DNA from: Steinernema hermaphroditum
Taxonomy: Eukaryota; Nematoda; Chromadorea; Rhabditida; Steinernematidae
Assembly (NCBI GenBank): GCA_030435675.1
Contig: CM059623.1
Coordinates: 11,626,092 to 11,690,091 of the forward strand
Length of the DNA stretch: 64,000 nucleotides
Direction: 5' to 3'
The stretch's first letter is position 1, and each line of letters opens with the position of its first letter. Both the position numbers and the translations under genes were made by a program. The notes under the pieces were generated by a model, which ran no database searches, was not told the DNA's origin, and saw nothing but the letters and a program-made list of their open reading frames with translations. Shown here piece after piece: positions 33,600 to 45,498 of this stretch.

Positions 33600-35080
33600 A
33601 GGGGGCGCTACACGAATCCTTTTATACAAATTTCGAACGGAACGAGGACGCGCCGGGCGTGATGTTTGTTTTTAGATGGTGAGGTCGTGGACGAGGGGCT
33701 TAGCGGCGAACAAGAGACAATTCCAGAGGCTAAGAATCAAGGTGGTCACGGAAAAAATCGATTAATTGCTAGAAGAAGGGGCTAAATAATTACACTTTGT
33801 GACTACAGTGTTAGACGGTGACTATTGGGGAACACTTCTGTGCGCGAATTTGGGTCAATCCAATGTGTCTAAAGACACCCCGAGGAATGTATGTGCACGC
33901 GGAAGAAGGCGCCAACCGAATCAGATGGATTTCTTCGAGATCTCCCGAAGATCGGCTGGTCGTTGCACACAACGTCAGGAAACAAATTACGTGAATGAAA
34001 TCGAAACGGAGATGTTTTGGTGAGGCATGGAAAAGGGTCTCCTTCGCCGCCGCCGCCGCCAAGGAGCGCCGGTGTACGCCGGGTTGACCCGATTTCACTT
34101 CGGCGATCGCGCGACCACCATTCGCCTTCCAAGGGGGCGACGAAAAGGAAAGTGCGAGCCTAACAGGTTGAATGAGCGCTTTTAACAATGGACAAAAAGA
34201 GTTCAGAAACCGGTGTGGGTGGGTTGTTTGCGTCGAGAGGGAGCGGAGTTCTCCGAAAGATACTTTGTTCCGTTGCGCTCGACTTGGCGAATCACCGGGA
34301 AAAAACTTGTCATGCAAATTTGGAGAACGATGAAAAAGCGAATTGATCCAATTAGATCGCGACTGTGATGTCTGATTCACCGTCTAGTGCGCTGCCTTTA
34401 CAGAGAGTGTACTTTCAACTTCGGTCAAGAGAAGGTGGAAGGCTCTCCAGTGCACTACGTGAGCGAAGAAAAATGCGTTGTTTGTGAAGATACGTGCAAA
34501 ACGAGATTTCGATTGTGATTCTTGCTTCTTCTAGCAAGTTAATTCAAGTGATAGCATCCGCTTTTTGCGATCTGCTCATACGCATAATGGGTGGTCCACG
34601 CCACTGTCCCATGGGTATTAACAGATGGGGCGACCCGCTCATGTGACTTTGTGAAAATGGCCGCAATATTTTAAAGATGGATTTAATAAATTGATGTGTT
34701 CGAGATCTTTCTACTCGTAACCGAAATTACTGTCAAACTACTGGCCACCAAGTCAAAGATCATGTAAACCATCGTTTCCCTTGAAAAACATGATTAGAAT
34801 ACAGTCGTATTAATGGTTCGCGTCTCAAGAGAACTGTCACAGTTGAATGAGAAACGATGGACCATATTGGCTGTATAAATCTGTGACTGAAAATTTCTGC
34901 CCTCGCTAAAGTGAACTGAGCAGAGCTGATACATACGAGTTCAGCGGTGAGTGTGAATGGCTATTACACCATTACACGATTTATGCACGAATCTGATCCA
35001 TGAGGTTGAACTTTCACGCGGGCGTTTGGGGCACAGAGGAGACTTCTGAGCTCGCATTTTCTTCAGCCGTCGGCGACGTT
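33600..35080. other. Noncoding interval upstream of the elongase gene
   Basis: A GC-richer part (33830-34380) has long open frames on the minus strand but without domain or exon-like codon bias. The rest is AT-rich. Probably promoter sequence. Confidence 0.35.
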
Positions 35081-35084
35081 CAGC

Positions 35085-35333
35085 ATGACTTCTCGTGCAG
35101 CCGGATTCCTGGCGTCGGACATCTTGTTGTTAGCGGTGGTGGGACTACGGTTTCCGGGTGTTCCAATTCCCTCTGGAAGCCGGAAAACTCATACATGCTA
35201 CAGGGTTTGCCGTCTGACCAACCGGACTCTCAGAGAGTCGCGAAATACTGGGCGCAAATCCCGTCAATCTCTAACGTCCTCATTTGATTTTCTACGTCTT
35301 TTGTCATTATCTATTCGTGCAAAAGTCTTTTAG
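35085..35333 (+). CDS. Possible small secreted basic peptide
   Basis: A single 82-residue open frame. It opens with MTSRAAGFLASDILLLAVVG, which could serve as a signal peptide, and continues with a basic stretch with two cysteines (THTCYRVCRLTNRTLRESR). An AATAAA signal is 37 nt after the stop and a TATAAA-like element lies ~215 nt upstream (near 34873). No homologue is recognised and codon use is weaker than in clear exons, so this may be chance. Confidence 0.3.
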   Translation: MTSRAAGFLASDILLLAVVGLRFPGVPIPSGSRKTHTCYRVCRLTNRTLRESRNTGRKSRQSLTSSFDFLRLLSLSIRAKVF

Positions 35334-35369
35334 CCATTATGTTCTATGGTTTTCTAGGTTTGCACAATC

Positions 35370-35375
35370 AATAAA
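35370..35375 (+). terminator. AATAAA after the 35085-35333 frame
   Basis: Canonical signal 37 nt past the stop, the main support for a transcript here. Confidence 0.35.
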
Positions 35376-35910
35376 GCATATCGTTTGGCACTGGTCTCAA
35401 GCCGATCAGCACGTTGCACCATGTTCATCGTTCCCTTGTCATGTGTAACAAATTTCCCCTATTTTAGTGTATACGTCTCCGCCACTTATCCCACTCACTA
35501 ATTGGGTATATACCAGTGGAACGGGATTTTTCAACTCCTATACGAAAAATGGAAATATTCCGGTTGGATATGCGCGCTTTTGCGTTCGCTGTTAGGCTAT
35601 GCATCCTTTATGTGGTTGACTTTAGTCGGTATGAGTTTAACCAACGCTTTATGCGAAGCCGTCACAGAATTTTAACCTCTACACTTTAACCTGTACCAAT
35701 GCAGCTTATAAGGGAATCGTGCATTTCGTAAAGAAAACGGTTTATAATAAAAGGGAAAATTCTCCAAAGAAGGAATCTTCGAAGAAACGCGTCGCTCAGC
35801 TGTCCTAAACGCGAATCAAACAGACACCGAATTCCACCTCCACGAATACATCTATTTCAACTCCTATCAACAAAACAAGATTACAGAATAAATTAGTCGG
35901 CCAGCGCGTC

Positions 35911-37109
35911 TCAGTGCTTGATCACCTCTTTGGTGCAGCGCTCCTTGACCGTTTTGTCCGTCTGTCCGTTGACGATCTCCTCGATCATCGTCTCATTGCG
36001 GATCATCCGCAGCTAAACAGGTCCTAGGAATGTTGTTGTCGTGCGAGGCTTACTCTGCTGCGAGTTCCAAGATAGTCGCCGCCGCTGGCCATCGCCGCGT
36101 CCACGGAGCGCTGATTCTCCGCGATGCAGCGGTTGATGAGGCTCATTCGCTGTTCGCGCAGTTGGAGCAGCTGCAAAGGGGAGTAAAGATGAGCCGGCCT
36201 CCCGGATGTGCACCTGTTTCTGGATATCCTGGCACGTCTTCTCGGCTTCGACGGTGAACGACCTCGTCGGAATGGCACAGTTTAGCTGATAGATGATCTT
36301 GTCGTCGAATTCGCGCAGTTTCCTCAAAAGTGTCTGAATAGGGAAACAGTTGATACTGGAAGAAAGCCCTAGAGAAATGAAGTCGGTTTGGTCATGTCCA
36401 ACGGTAACCCAAACAAACAAATAGGTTATCCGAGAAATTCCAACAACACCCAATTCGACAGTTCTGATCTGAAGTCACTGGTCGCAGTCTCTTCTGTCCA
36501 AATTCGGAAGGACCACAGATAAGCTGACAGCTTAGGAAAACAACCTCGTACTTGCCTTTTGTTCTGAATTTTCTAATAAAAAACAGTAACCCTTTAAATA
36601 CATGTGCAACTGTGAACTGTCTTTTTTTCTGAACTGTCTCCAAGGTTTACTTGATTAGGGGTTTAAATAGAACGTGGACTTTTCAACTGACTATGGATTA
36701 GATCTCAAAACCAAGATCCGGGCGGTGGTAGCGGTCTTCTTGGTCTGATGGAACTTGGTGTTCCAGGCATTCTGGAAACCGGGACAATCATTATGCCACC
36801 AAGGACGGCCGTGATCGACTCAACTCATTTCTGAGAGATCGACCGATCGCTACTGACACAGAAAAAGAAAAGAAAAGTCACCTATCACTAACTGCTAGCT
36901 CTTCCTGGCAGACTTTTGAATAAAATGGTTTTGATGCCTAGGTTTCAAAACGTGCCTCCTATTCTGGTGCCCACCAAGGATCGGGTGATAATCACCTTAT
37001 TCACATGAACACTATCATCACACTCTCTGATTGACGGGCTCACCTCGAAAGCGTTCAAGTCCGTGCAGTCGACATCGCCAGTATGATCGTTAGGGGCAGT
37101 TTTAGTCAT
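35911..37109 (-). CDS. MIX23/CCDC58 mitochondrial intermembrane-space protein
   Basis: Four exons (37109-37044, 36333-36214, 36170-36054, 36012-35911) give 134 residues, the family size. The sequence follows human CCDC58/MIX23 along its length: DCTDLNAFETLLRKLREFDD, KIIYQLNCAIPTRSF, TCQDIQKQLLQLREQR, NRCIAENQRSV, and at the end MIEEIVNGQTDKTVKERC. MIX23 is imported into the intermembrane space through the Mia40 disulfide relay and affects protein import; the conserved cysteines are present. Intron 1 is 710 nt, the others 43 and 41 nt. Together with COQ5 and POLDIP2 it is the third mitochondrial gene in the window, but it is not adjacent to them. Confidence 0.88.
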
Positions 37110-38052
37110 GTTGAGTAGTTGGTGTAATCTGAAGCATGAACGGATCAGAGAGACTCAAAATTGTTTCACAACACGTGGGGCGACATCATAAATAACCCTA
37201 AGCCTGACCTCCCCAGAGAGGAATTCATGCTGAACAGGACTAAAAATCACAAGATACATCTACGCTTCACAGTGCACTTTCAGTAGCATCACTGCACAAA
37301 ACCGTGAACTTCTCACGTTCACCTTTTACCTTCCGCTATATGTGATGCATTCAAAATAAACAAACATCGCTGCGAGACCATGCGTGAATTTCTCAATATC
37401 GAGCTAGAGACAAACAACAACATCTGACGGCGGATAGGTCAACAGAGCAAACAGAGACTTGTTTCATGATTTTAAAGATCGGAATGCATCTGCATCTAAC
37501 GCCTTTGAAACACTCAAATCAAGCGAAAAGGCAAGGTTTGTATCGTTTATAAAGTGAGGATAGGAGATAGCCATGCTGGCCAGGACGTCATCTGAGTTAG
37601 GTGCATAAGGAACAACAGAAGCGAAGGACTGAAAGGGCCCAAGATATCCACAAATGCTCTTTTCCAGATGTTTGTCAACCTGCTCTGGTCCGGTCTGTGT
37701 CATTTTACCTCACCCATCAAACGTCCCCCTAGGAACGTCTCTGTCTTTTCCTACAGTGATTCCCAAATTTTCTGTCAGGCTACAAAGTTGTTCATTTCGT
37801 TGTTATTCTGACTCTTAGCGCTGTCAACAGAGTCGTTTCAAGACCTTTGGCAAAACTCTCTCTTTTAGGGAAAAACAAAAACATATAGTGGCCCAAACAG
37901 TCTATGATGTTTACCCCATGAAAGCTACAGATTATGTGCCTTTTCTTCTCCGTTATATGCCTGTGTCATCTTGATAAGATACTCGTTTCCTTCCTAGATT
38001 AATTGATTCGTTGAGCAGCTTATTAACGCGGCTTCTTCAGGTGGCACTTCCA
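37110..38052. other. Noncoding interval between MIX23 and family member 2
   Basis: AT-rich. An open minus-strand frame at 37703-37464 (79 codons) has no support. The last nucleotides hold a GCTTCTTCAG acceptor just before the next gene. Confidence 0.35.
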
Positions 38053-39078
38053 ATGGACGACCTCCCCGCCCTATTCTACGAAGAAGTCTTTCAAGTTCTC
38101 GACGGACGAATCGACTCCTTCGCCCAGCTTTCCGGCACCGTCGGGCACTTGGCCAACTCTCGCCCGAAGGACCGCTACAACGTCACTGCCTACATCTCTG
38201 AACACATCTACGTGCAGATAGCTGGCCTGAAAGCGGAGAATGGAATTGCCGTCAGACGGCCTGTCTTCGATGTGAGCGCCTTCTTGAAGGACACAAAGCT
38301 CATCAGCCAATTCGAAGTGCGTGTCTTCGACGAACCGAGGATCCTTACCGGGCCGTTCATCGATCCCGCGCACATGCAGTCCTACCTCGACAGCTTGAAG
38401 GTGTCGCCGGAGAACTTCGACAAGCTCATGCGCATGTTCGTCAAAGCGCCCGTTCGGAATCTGGAGTTCCGTGGCTTCGCCAACAACAGCACCAACTATG
38501 CGCTGCAAATCGAGAACTTCAACCTCTTCAAGAAGTACTTTCTGCCGTGCCACAAGCTCTCCTGTTTCATGGACAGAAACGTTCGACCCGCGCCCGAAGC
38601 GACCGAATTCTTCAACGTCATTGCAGAGTTCCTCCGGAGTCCGTGTCTTTCGCGGGTGTCCGTGGCAAATCCACGGCTTTGGCCCTCCGGTATGGTGGAC
38701 GGACTTTTCGACTACCTTAGGAGCCCGATTCTCGGACACCTCAGCTACATAGACATCGAAGGACACGCTCTGCCACCACGCATCTTCTCGAAGTGGATGG
38801 AATTCGACGACGAGAAGAACATGCCCTCAAGGAAGGTCTTTAAAGTGATGACTTATCAGCGAGACAAACTGATGGAGGGCTTCCAATTCGACGAGATTCC
38901 CCACCACTCGATCAAGGACTTCTCGGAGTGGATGGACGGCGAAATGCAGAAGGAGAAATATGCCGAGCACAGGCACTACTGGAAGCTGCAGCATCCGAAG
39001 TTCGACAAGCACTACGTGATTGCTGCTGCTTTCGTGCAGCCCCTTCTCATGAACTCAGTCACCTTCTACTTCGTCTGA
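38053..39078 (+). CDS. Local ~340-residue nematode family, member 2
   Basis: Single-exon gene, 341 residues. The ATG at 38053 lies 12 nt after a GCTTCTTCAG acceptor; the open frame extends upstream but would be removed by trans-splicing. Family signature: MDDLPALFYEEVFQVL, LSGTVGHLA, YNVTAYISEHIYV, KKYFLPCHKLSCF, LWPSGMVDGLFDYLRSP, FSKWMEFDDEKNMPSRKVFK, IKDFSEWMDGEM and WKLQHPKFDKHYVIAAAF. It is closest in layout to the 41337-42404 member. Codon use is strongly GC3-rich, consistent with an expressed gene. No transmembrane segment or signal peptide is evident, so an intracellular protein is likely. Function unknown. Confidence 0.82.
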   Translation: MDDLPALFYEEVFQVLDGRIDSFAQLSGTVGHLANSRPKDRYNVTAYISEHIYVQIAGLKAENGIAVRRPVFDVSAFLKDTKLISQFEVRVFDEPRILTGPFIDPAHMQSYLDSLKVSPENFDKLMRMFVKAPVRNLEFRGFANNSTNYALQIENFNLFKKYFLPCHKLSCFMDRNVRPAPEATEFFNVIAEFLRSPCLSRVSVANPRLWPSGMVDGLFDYLRSPILGHLSYIDIEGHALPPRIFSKWMEFDDEKNMPSRKVFKVMTYQRDKLMEGFQFDEIPHHSIKDFSEWMDGEMQKEKYAEHRHYWKLQHPKFDKHYVIAAAFVQPLLMNSVTFYFV

Positions 39079-41336
39079 GGTGAGCGCCACTTGTCAACAA
39101 TCGGACAAAATATGCAAAAACAAGGCTCCTTTAAGATGGTTCCATGTTGGTAAAAGACAATAATACCAGACAATTATCCAAGGAAATCGTCAAATGAATA
39201 TGCCTATCTTGTAAACTGCTTAATTGGCTCAAAGGCATAGACATTTATGTCAGATGTCTTAGAGTTTGATCGGCCGGTCGTGTTCACCTTCGAACTTCAC
39301 AGTGGTGCCATATTTTTGGTACTCGAAACTAACCGATTTATTGTGGGCTTTTTCCCTTTCGAACTGGCTCTTTTCCGCACCTTTAATTGATATGTCTGTT
39401 TCAGTCACCGATAGGAATGGCTCTTCTCGTCCCTGCCAGTCACCAATCGCCGACTCTCTTCTCAGTCGTCTTCTTAATCATCTCCTCTGTTCTCATATCA
39501 AAAAGACTGGTCTATCTTAAACTTATGAACCTCATACGAAGCTATTAGTATTTATCGGTGTAAAGTGCAGTATAATTAATGTGGAACGAAATAAATGAAA
39601 TGATCGTCAAAATGCACAAACGCGACGTACAGAAGTAGGATCAGGTATTATCGCGTCTTCTCCAGCAACGTTGATGATTTGGAGGTGATTCTTTGGAATC
39701 CGGCTTGTTCCTCTGGCTGTTCGGCGTCTAAAATTCGCTCAATCCGAACAGAATTTACTTTCGTAAGGATCTTCTACGCAGCGTAGAGCAATCGGGCGAT
39801 GGTTCTTTGATTCCTTGAACAGCAGCATCGTCGAGACACGGACTGTGCAGTTTCGAGGAATGGTATGCCGTCATTAGTTCATCTAGCGTTTCCCAAATAT
39901 TGTAAACGTGAATATGTACTTTATATACGTAAATCTATTAAATATTGGTCTATCTGTCAATCTGTCATGGAGTACATATGTACAAGGTAGACGATCCAAC
40001 TTTAATCTGCAAATAAAAGTTCCGGTCGGCAATAACGCAGAGGAGTCGATAAAGTGAATACGTTTTGCTGAAACGTCTCACACATCTGATATTCCAAGTG
40101 GTGGAGTATTTGGCGCGAGTATTGACAGGTTGCTGTTACTGATAAAGCGAAGCTCGAAGCACGAATGTAGCGAAAGATGACTTCGAAAGAGTCACTAAGA
40201 CTGTTCTCAGGGTCTCAAGACGAAAAGTAGGAATAGCTTAACAAACCAAATGAGATTCAAACGAACTGCAAATCTCCTATTCCAACTCTTTCAATCAGTA
40301 CCCCTTGACAAGGCACGAAGTGATGTCTTATCTCTTCTTTGGTTAAGAGGAGAAGCCCAACACTGAGGCAGCTGACCTCCTACGCGATTCATAAATTCGG
40401 GTGTTTGGTACGCTGGAAGCTGTTTCTGGCTAGAAGTCGAAATAACAGAGCCTTGTCTACGAGGAGCCAAGTAACAGTTCATTTATATTGTATCTTGAGG
40501 AAGACCGAATTCCATCCTGTCAATTCCATCCGACCTGTCAAGACAATCTGAGGTTTATGAACAGCTTTGAGTATAAGAAATCGACTGTGTTTCGATAAAG
40601 GTGGAATTGGTACACAGGAAAAATAAAACGAAAACGCAAGCCGAATCTTCGGACATAATCACCAAAGGCCACTTCCTCAGAGGTTCGGCTTTTATGCAGG
40701 ACAATGCGAATAAGGGCTTGGACATAGAGGAAGTTTTCGAAGCGTCGGCATTCCTATGAAAAACGGTAATTATTCATTATTTGATCCACATTTTTCGTCA
40801 ATTGTTCCTTATTGGTGACGTCTCCGACTGTTTAATAAAGTGCTATTGTCTGTGTCCTATGTGGCATGGGCATACGGTCAGGATGGTGTGGTTACGACGG
40901 ATTGGAAAAGGTCTCCCATCCTTTTGGAATCTTCGAAATATGCCGAAATACACTGCTGGTCGACACTTATCGAATACGACAGCCTCATTTGAATAGTCCT
41001 CTTTTGGCGACTTGGACAACGACCAACGGGCGCCGCGAGACCCTCAGGATTCCCCAAACAAAGGAAATTGAGTTAAAACGGGTTGCCATAGGAAGCTGGC
41101 CCAACGCCAGCCATCTTTAGGCTCGCGCTAATTGTGATCGATAGCTCTCTGTCGAACACACTTATGAGCGCAGGAACGCTTCCATTTTAACCATGATCCA
41201 GCTGTTTCAAAATCTATTCTCCAATGCCAGGGTCAACATGCGTGGTAGCACTGCCTAAGACAACGCTTATCTCATCTACTTTTCTTATCACCCGCAAAGA
41301 GCTATTTCACTTTCAGACCATCCATCCCCACCAGAG
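39079..41336. other. Long noncoding interval between family members 2 and 3
   Basis: AT-rich with scattered short frames and no recognisable exon. AATAAA at 39590 may end the member-2 transcript. The last bases hold a TTTCAG acceptor for member 3. Confidence 0.4.
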
Positions 41337-42404
41337 ATGGATGCCGTTCCCGCTCTCTTTTACGATCACCTCTTCCAAGTGCTCGGCTACAACGCCAGGC
41401 ACTTCACAAAGCTTCCCGGCAACATCGGCCGTTTGGCGAAATCGTTCCTGAAAGAAGACTACGAGGTGACCGTCTACATCTCCGAGCACTTCTACGCGGA
41501 GTACGAGTTCTCGACGGAGAACTACACTTCGGGATGCCTCCCGTGCACCGACGTATCGCAGCTGGTCAACGAAGCCAACCACATGAGCCTATTCAAAATC
41601 GTCGTTTTCGGCGAACCGCAGAAATCGCTATTTGAGAGCGAAGAGGAACGGAAGGCTTCCCTCGAAAACTACAAGGTGTCCCGCGAAGATTTTCAGAAGC
41701 TCCTGCAGGCGTTCGTGCACGCCAATCGCCGCAAAGTGTCCATCTACGGCCTCAACGAGAGAAACGAGCACACCGCTAAAGATCAATTGGCCAACTTCGA
41801 CGCCTTCCAGAAGTATCTGCTCCCCTGCCACGAACTCTACTGTTCCTTTTCGAGCTTCGGCGACAAACTTCACGGATTCTTCAAGGCCGTTCCCTCGTTT
41901 GTGGCCGAGTGCCCTGCACTGATGGAGCTCTGCCTCAGCTGGTCAGATACGTGGCCTCCTGGCATGACCGAAGCCGCCGTCGAGTTCCTGCGGACACCAC
42001 ACAGCCGAGTGCTGCGGTATGCCACACGACATGTCAGTCCTGAACCCTCCAAGATCGTTTCTCTGTGGATGAGTCTCGAAACGAGAGTGCCGTCCAAGAG
42101 GACCTTCGAAATCTTGACTAAACAGAAGCTCGATTTTCTTAGAAGCTTCCCCTTCGCCGAGATCAGCCGAGAATCGGTGAAGGAGCATTCGCAGTGGGCG
42201 AACGGAGAGATAGAAAAACACGAGGATGAGAACATGCTCAAGTCGAAGTTCTTCCGGCTCCAGCACCCGACTTGCGCCGAACATTGCCTCATCGTCTTTC
42301 TAGCCGAATGCGAGACCAAGTACATTCATCAGGCAATGTACGCACCGATCAGCACCGAACAGAACTTCTTCACGCGGAAGATCAACGAAATGTTTTTTGT
42401 TTAA
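41337..42404 (+). CDS. Local ~340-residue nematode family, member 3
   Basis: Single-exon gene, 355 residues, starting 22 nt after a TTTCAG site at ~41315. Motifs shared with the other copies are MDAVPALFYDHLFQVL, LPGNIGRLAKSF, YEVTVYISEHFYAEY, QKYLLPCHELYCSF, TWPPGMTEAAVEFLRTP, VSLWMSLETRVPSKRTFE, VKEHSQWANGEIEKH and FFRLQHPTCAEHCLIVFLA. The pattern of conserved W, P-S-(R/K)-(K/R) and LQHP positions suggests a folded domain under constraint. The ~14 extra residues relative to member 2 are near the C-terminus (NFFTRKINEMFFV). Function unknown. Confidence 0.82.
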   Translation: MDAVPALFYDHLFQVLGYNARHFTKLPGNIGRLAKSFLKEDYEVTVYISEHFYAEYEFSTENYTSGCLPCTDVSQLVNEANHMSLFKIVVFGEPQKSLFESEEERKASLENYKVSREDFQKLLQAFVHANRRKVSIYGLNERNEHTAKDQLANFDAFQKYLLPCHELYCSFSSFGDKLHGFFKAVPSFVAECPALMELCLSWSDTWPPGMTEAAVEFLRTPHSRVLRYATRHVSPEPSKIVSLWMSLETRVPSKRTFEILTKQKLDFLRSFPFAEISRESVKEHSQWANGEIEKHEDENMLKSKFFRLQHPTCAEHCLIVFLAECETKYIHQAMYAPISTEQNFFTRKINEMFFV

Positions 42405-42636
42405 TTTAATACTGTTGTTACCTCCATATACTCTGGTCTCCGCATACTCTGGTCACAAGAAATTGAAATCGCCATTCCAACACCCTCATATCTACTGTCG
42501 TATCCTAACCTCGATCTCTCCATCTCTGTAGATAACCGTTCACGTATAAATCAGATAACACTTACAGTCGCGACGAACATGCAGAGGATGAGTTGGACTA
42601 TGGCACGCATAATAATCGAAGTGTGAAGTGTGCCTC

Positions 42637-42792
42637 CTACTCAAACAAACCATTGTAAAATCTAAAATTTGTTTTTATACCAGGATTTCACGTTGTTTGT
42701 TCTCACGCATCAAGATCGCTCATCTCGGAACTCGAACTTCCAGCCGTCGAGGGAATAGGAGGAGAAGGAGCCACGGTGGACGCGGTACTCAT
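42637..42792 (-). CDS. Possible tiny two-exon gene (36 residues)
   Basis: Exons 42792-42707 and 42661-42637 join in phase across a 45-nt intron with GTGAGA donor and ATTTTAG acceptor. The product begins MSTASTVAPSPPIPSTAG, contains SSSSEMSDLD and ends AFYNGLFE. The first exon is GC-rich in AT-rich surroundings, like real exons here. It may be only part of a longer gene; no family is recognised. Confidence 0.3.
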
Positions 42793-43378
42793 TCAATGCT
42801 CAAAACCAATAGATAGCGCGATAAGTATTTCTCACCAACCCGCGACTTGTCGTTGTCGAGACTCGAAAATCTTGGGATATCAATCTCTGTGCTTTCAGTC
42901 CGTCATCCTTCTATCTGTGAACAAAGCTGAATAACAGAAACTATTGAGTTTTAACGAATGTCTCTCCAATCGTTCTTCTACGGCCTACGACATGAAACAA
43001 TGCTGTTATAAATCTGGTCGAATCACACGACGAACACAGTGTGTTGTTTACAATAAAAATCCAGTTCCTTTTTGGGTAATTTCGTCAGAAAGGAAGACCT
43101 GTTTAGTCCGAAAACAACCTCTTACCGCAACAGGCATAAACATTGTGTGCGTCGATATGAATCGCGAAAGAAAAATGTTGCGTGCTGAGTTCTCCAAACA
43201 TTATATCTTAAGTTGCGAATTTACGTTGAGGGTCCCAAACACAGCACGAGGGACCAACGCACCCGCGGGTTCTTTTAGGACTAAGGACACTAGCGTAATC
43301 TAATTAGCCTGTTGAACAAAAACGTTAAAAACGTCCCGTGTAGATGACTTCTGAAGTACGCCATTCTTTCTAGATCTG

Positions 43379-43513
43379 ATGGAGAGTATCCCGCCGGCAT
43401 TCTACGACGATCTGTTTCTCACTCTTCTGTTCTCCAGGCACATGGGTGAGCTTTCTGGATCTGTCGGGCGTCTGGCACGACAATTCCGTTTTAGGACTTG
43501 CCGTGCTCTTTAA
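43379..43513 (+). pseudogene. N-terminal remnant of the local ~340-residue family
   Basis: The frame reads MESIPPAFYDDLFLTLL, then MGELSGSVGRLARQFR, clearly matching the first ~35 residues of the family, then runs out of similarity and hits a stop at 43511. No downstream sequence continues the domain. It is a truncated copy about 1 kb downstream of member 3. Confidence 0.75.
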
Positions 43514-43787
43514 CCAACATTTGTTGAACTTAGCGCTGAATTCTGCTTCAACTTCGTTAACATAGCTTCTCGGACAGCTGGAGTTCGCGTTGTTTTCTTT
43601 CTATCCTTTCCTTGCCCTGTCCTTGATCCGCCCTGTCTTCAGCTAATAACAGATATGCAGGGCTAAAATAGGACGCGGAACACAATTAATCTTACTAGAC
43701 GCTCTCTTAAATCTTACGATTATATCTTAAATCAACGAACCAAAAATGTTGCAGTTTATCTGATGCACCCTGTAGTTAACGGAAAGA

Positions 43788-45498
43788 CTACAATGCAACA
43801 ACAATATTGAAATCAACATTAGTCGTGGCTGTGGGGTTCGGGCAGAGCCTCACATTCACGGGAGTGGCGACTCTCAGCACTGCTTCTGTGTTGCTGGACT
43901 CCCAGAAAAGAGGCACATTGTTACTTGCGATGGCGGTAGCCACAAGGTAAGCGGTGAATGGCATGGCATCTACCGTCCTCTCAAAGATTAGCTTAGCTAA
44001 CTGGGAAGTACTGTAGGCGTCGCTCAGGCTGAAAATCAACAATTTGTGAAAATCTTCTTAACGGCTATGCCCGGAAATTTAAAGAATTGTCGACAGTCCA
44101 ACTCACCAGTCATCCTTTAAACTTAACAGCGCCTCCGATAGCTTCTGATTAGACGATTCATAATACCTCCGTCTGTTAAGTTCCCTCTGAGTTTGGTTCC
44201 TGGAGAGACGGAACATCGAGAATATCCTCCCTCCTCCGTCGCCCACTTGGACAACGTCTCCTCTGGAAAAAGGAGGCGTTCCTCTGGGGCCGACCAGCTG
44301 GACGTAGAAGTCTTCGTTGGTGAGGCCGTTACTGTAAGGAGAACGAGTGGCTACAGATCTGATCTATGTTGATTACCCGATGGGAGCACCGTATCTCTCG
44401 GCCACGAAAGACGCCAAAACACGCACAGCTTGTTGTGGCTCCTCGAACAACCTGAGCTCTTCGGATACGAACTTTTCGGCCGCTTTCTGTACTGCAGTTG
44501 GCCAGTAGTTCGCCTAAACATCTTTCGTCAAAATTACACTTCCAGGCATAGGTCTTCAAATCTAAGTGAACTTGCCTCCCTGAGCCTTTCTCCTCTCTCC
44601 AACTCTTGAATTATCTCCGTCACCAGATTCATTTCTTCATTTATCCTGCCTTTCACACTCGCCTCCAACTCTCCCGGACTTGTATTACTCATCCCGAGAC
44701 AGAACAGCGATTGCAAGAGCTGCAAACAACCACAAACTCCGACCTACATCCACCTCTACCAACCAGTTTCCGAACGAGGACCGTCGTTCTCCAGCGGAAG
44801 CCATCGTACTCGTTGTAAGTATAGTCGAGCGCTTCCAGTGTGGCGGCCAGGAAGCTCTCGCTCAGATTGCGGCGAACCGTCTAAATCGGATTCTTTTTCG
44901 TAAAAACTAATGCCGTTGTCAACCTGGAGGTTGGTAGACACATTAGTTCTCGTACAAATCGATTGAATTTGGACTTTCAGGTTGGGATCCACAGCCTTGT
45001 TAACCAACAGCAAAACGATGGATTCGAGTGTGGGGTACTGTAGCTCGGGTGGCTACAAATCTTCAGGTTCACTTACTGTAATTCCAGTTTAAGTAGCCTT
45101 TAGTTACAGCTTAAGCACTCCCCAAAGTTTATAAAAGCGTACCTGCAAGAATCCACTATTAAGATGATGGCTTTCAAAGACGCTGTATTCACTGTATCCA
45201 CTCGAAATATTTCGCAGAGAAGCTACGAAGAGATCGTCAGTGGGTGTATGTACCTCAAAAAGACCTGATGTCCAGTAGATGGAAACTTTAAGATACAGTA
45301 TACGAAGGAGGTAACGGTTGAGCGTTGATCAGTGAAATTGAAGCGGAGAGCCATACTATCCACATAGTACGTGAGCAAAATGATCAAAACCCGAATGTGC
45401 GAAGTATCGTGATCCCCTAATTGGACATAATCTGGCGATGGCGGGCAAATCCTGGCGACCTTGAGAGAATACGAACCTGCGTTCTCTGAATGGATCAT
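43788..45498 (-). CDS. Unrecognised multi-exon protein
   Basis: Supported minus-strand exons: 45052-44924, 44880-44764, 44719-44576, 44513-44377, 44331-44107 and 44028-43788, all phase-consistent, with earlier exons ending at 45143 and reaching about 45498 (start uncertain). The protein has helical and acidic regions (NEEMNLVTEIIQELERGERL; AVQKAAEKFVSEELRLFEE), a glycine-rich turn (VVQVGDGGGRIF) and an end rich in beta-type segments (MPFTAYLVATAIASNNVPLF, VRLCPNPTATTNVDF). One intron (44514-44575) begins with GC instead of GT (GAG/GCAAGT), the usual form of GC-AG introns. I recognise no domain and there is no obvious transmembrane segment. Confidence 0.6.

Noticed and set aside
33811..34380. 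189-codon minus-strand frame
   Set aside because: Mixed composition, no domain or splice site, and it lies in the elongase promoter region.
37464..37703. 79-codon minus-strand frame
   Set aside because: AT-rich codons, no neighbouring exon or poly(A) signal and no recognised motif.
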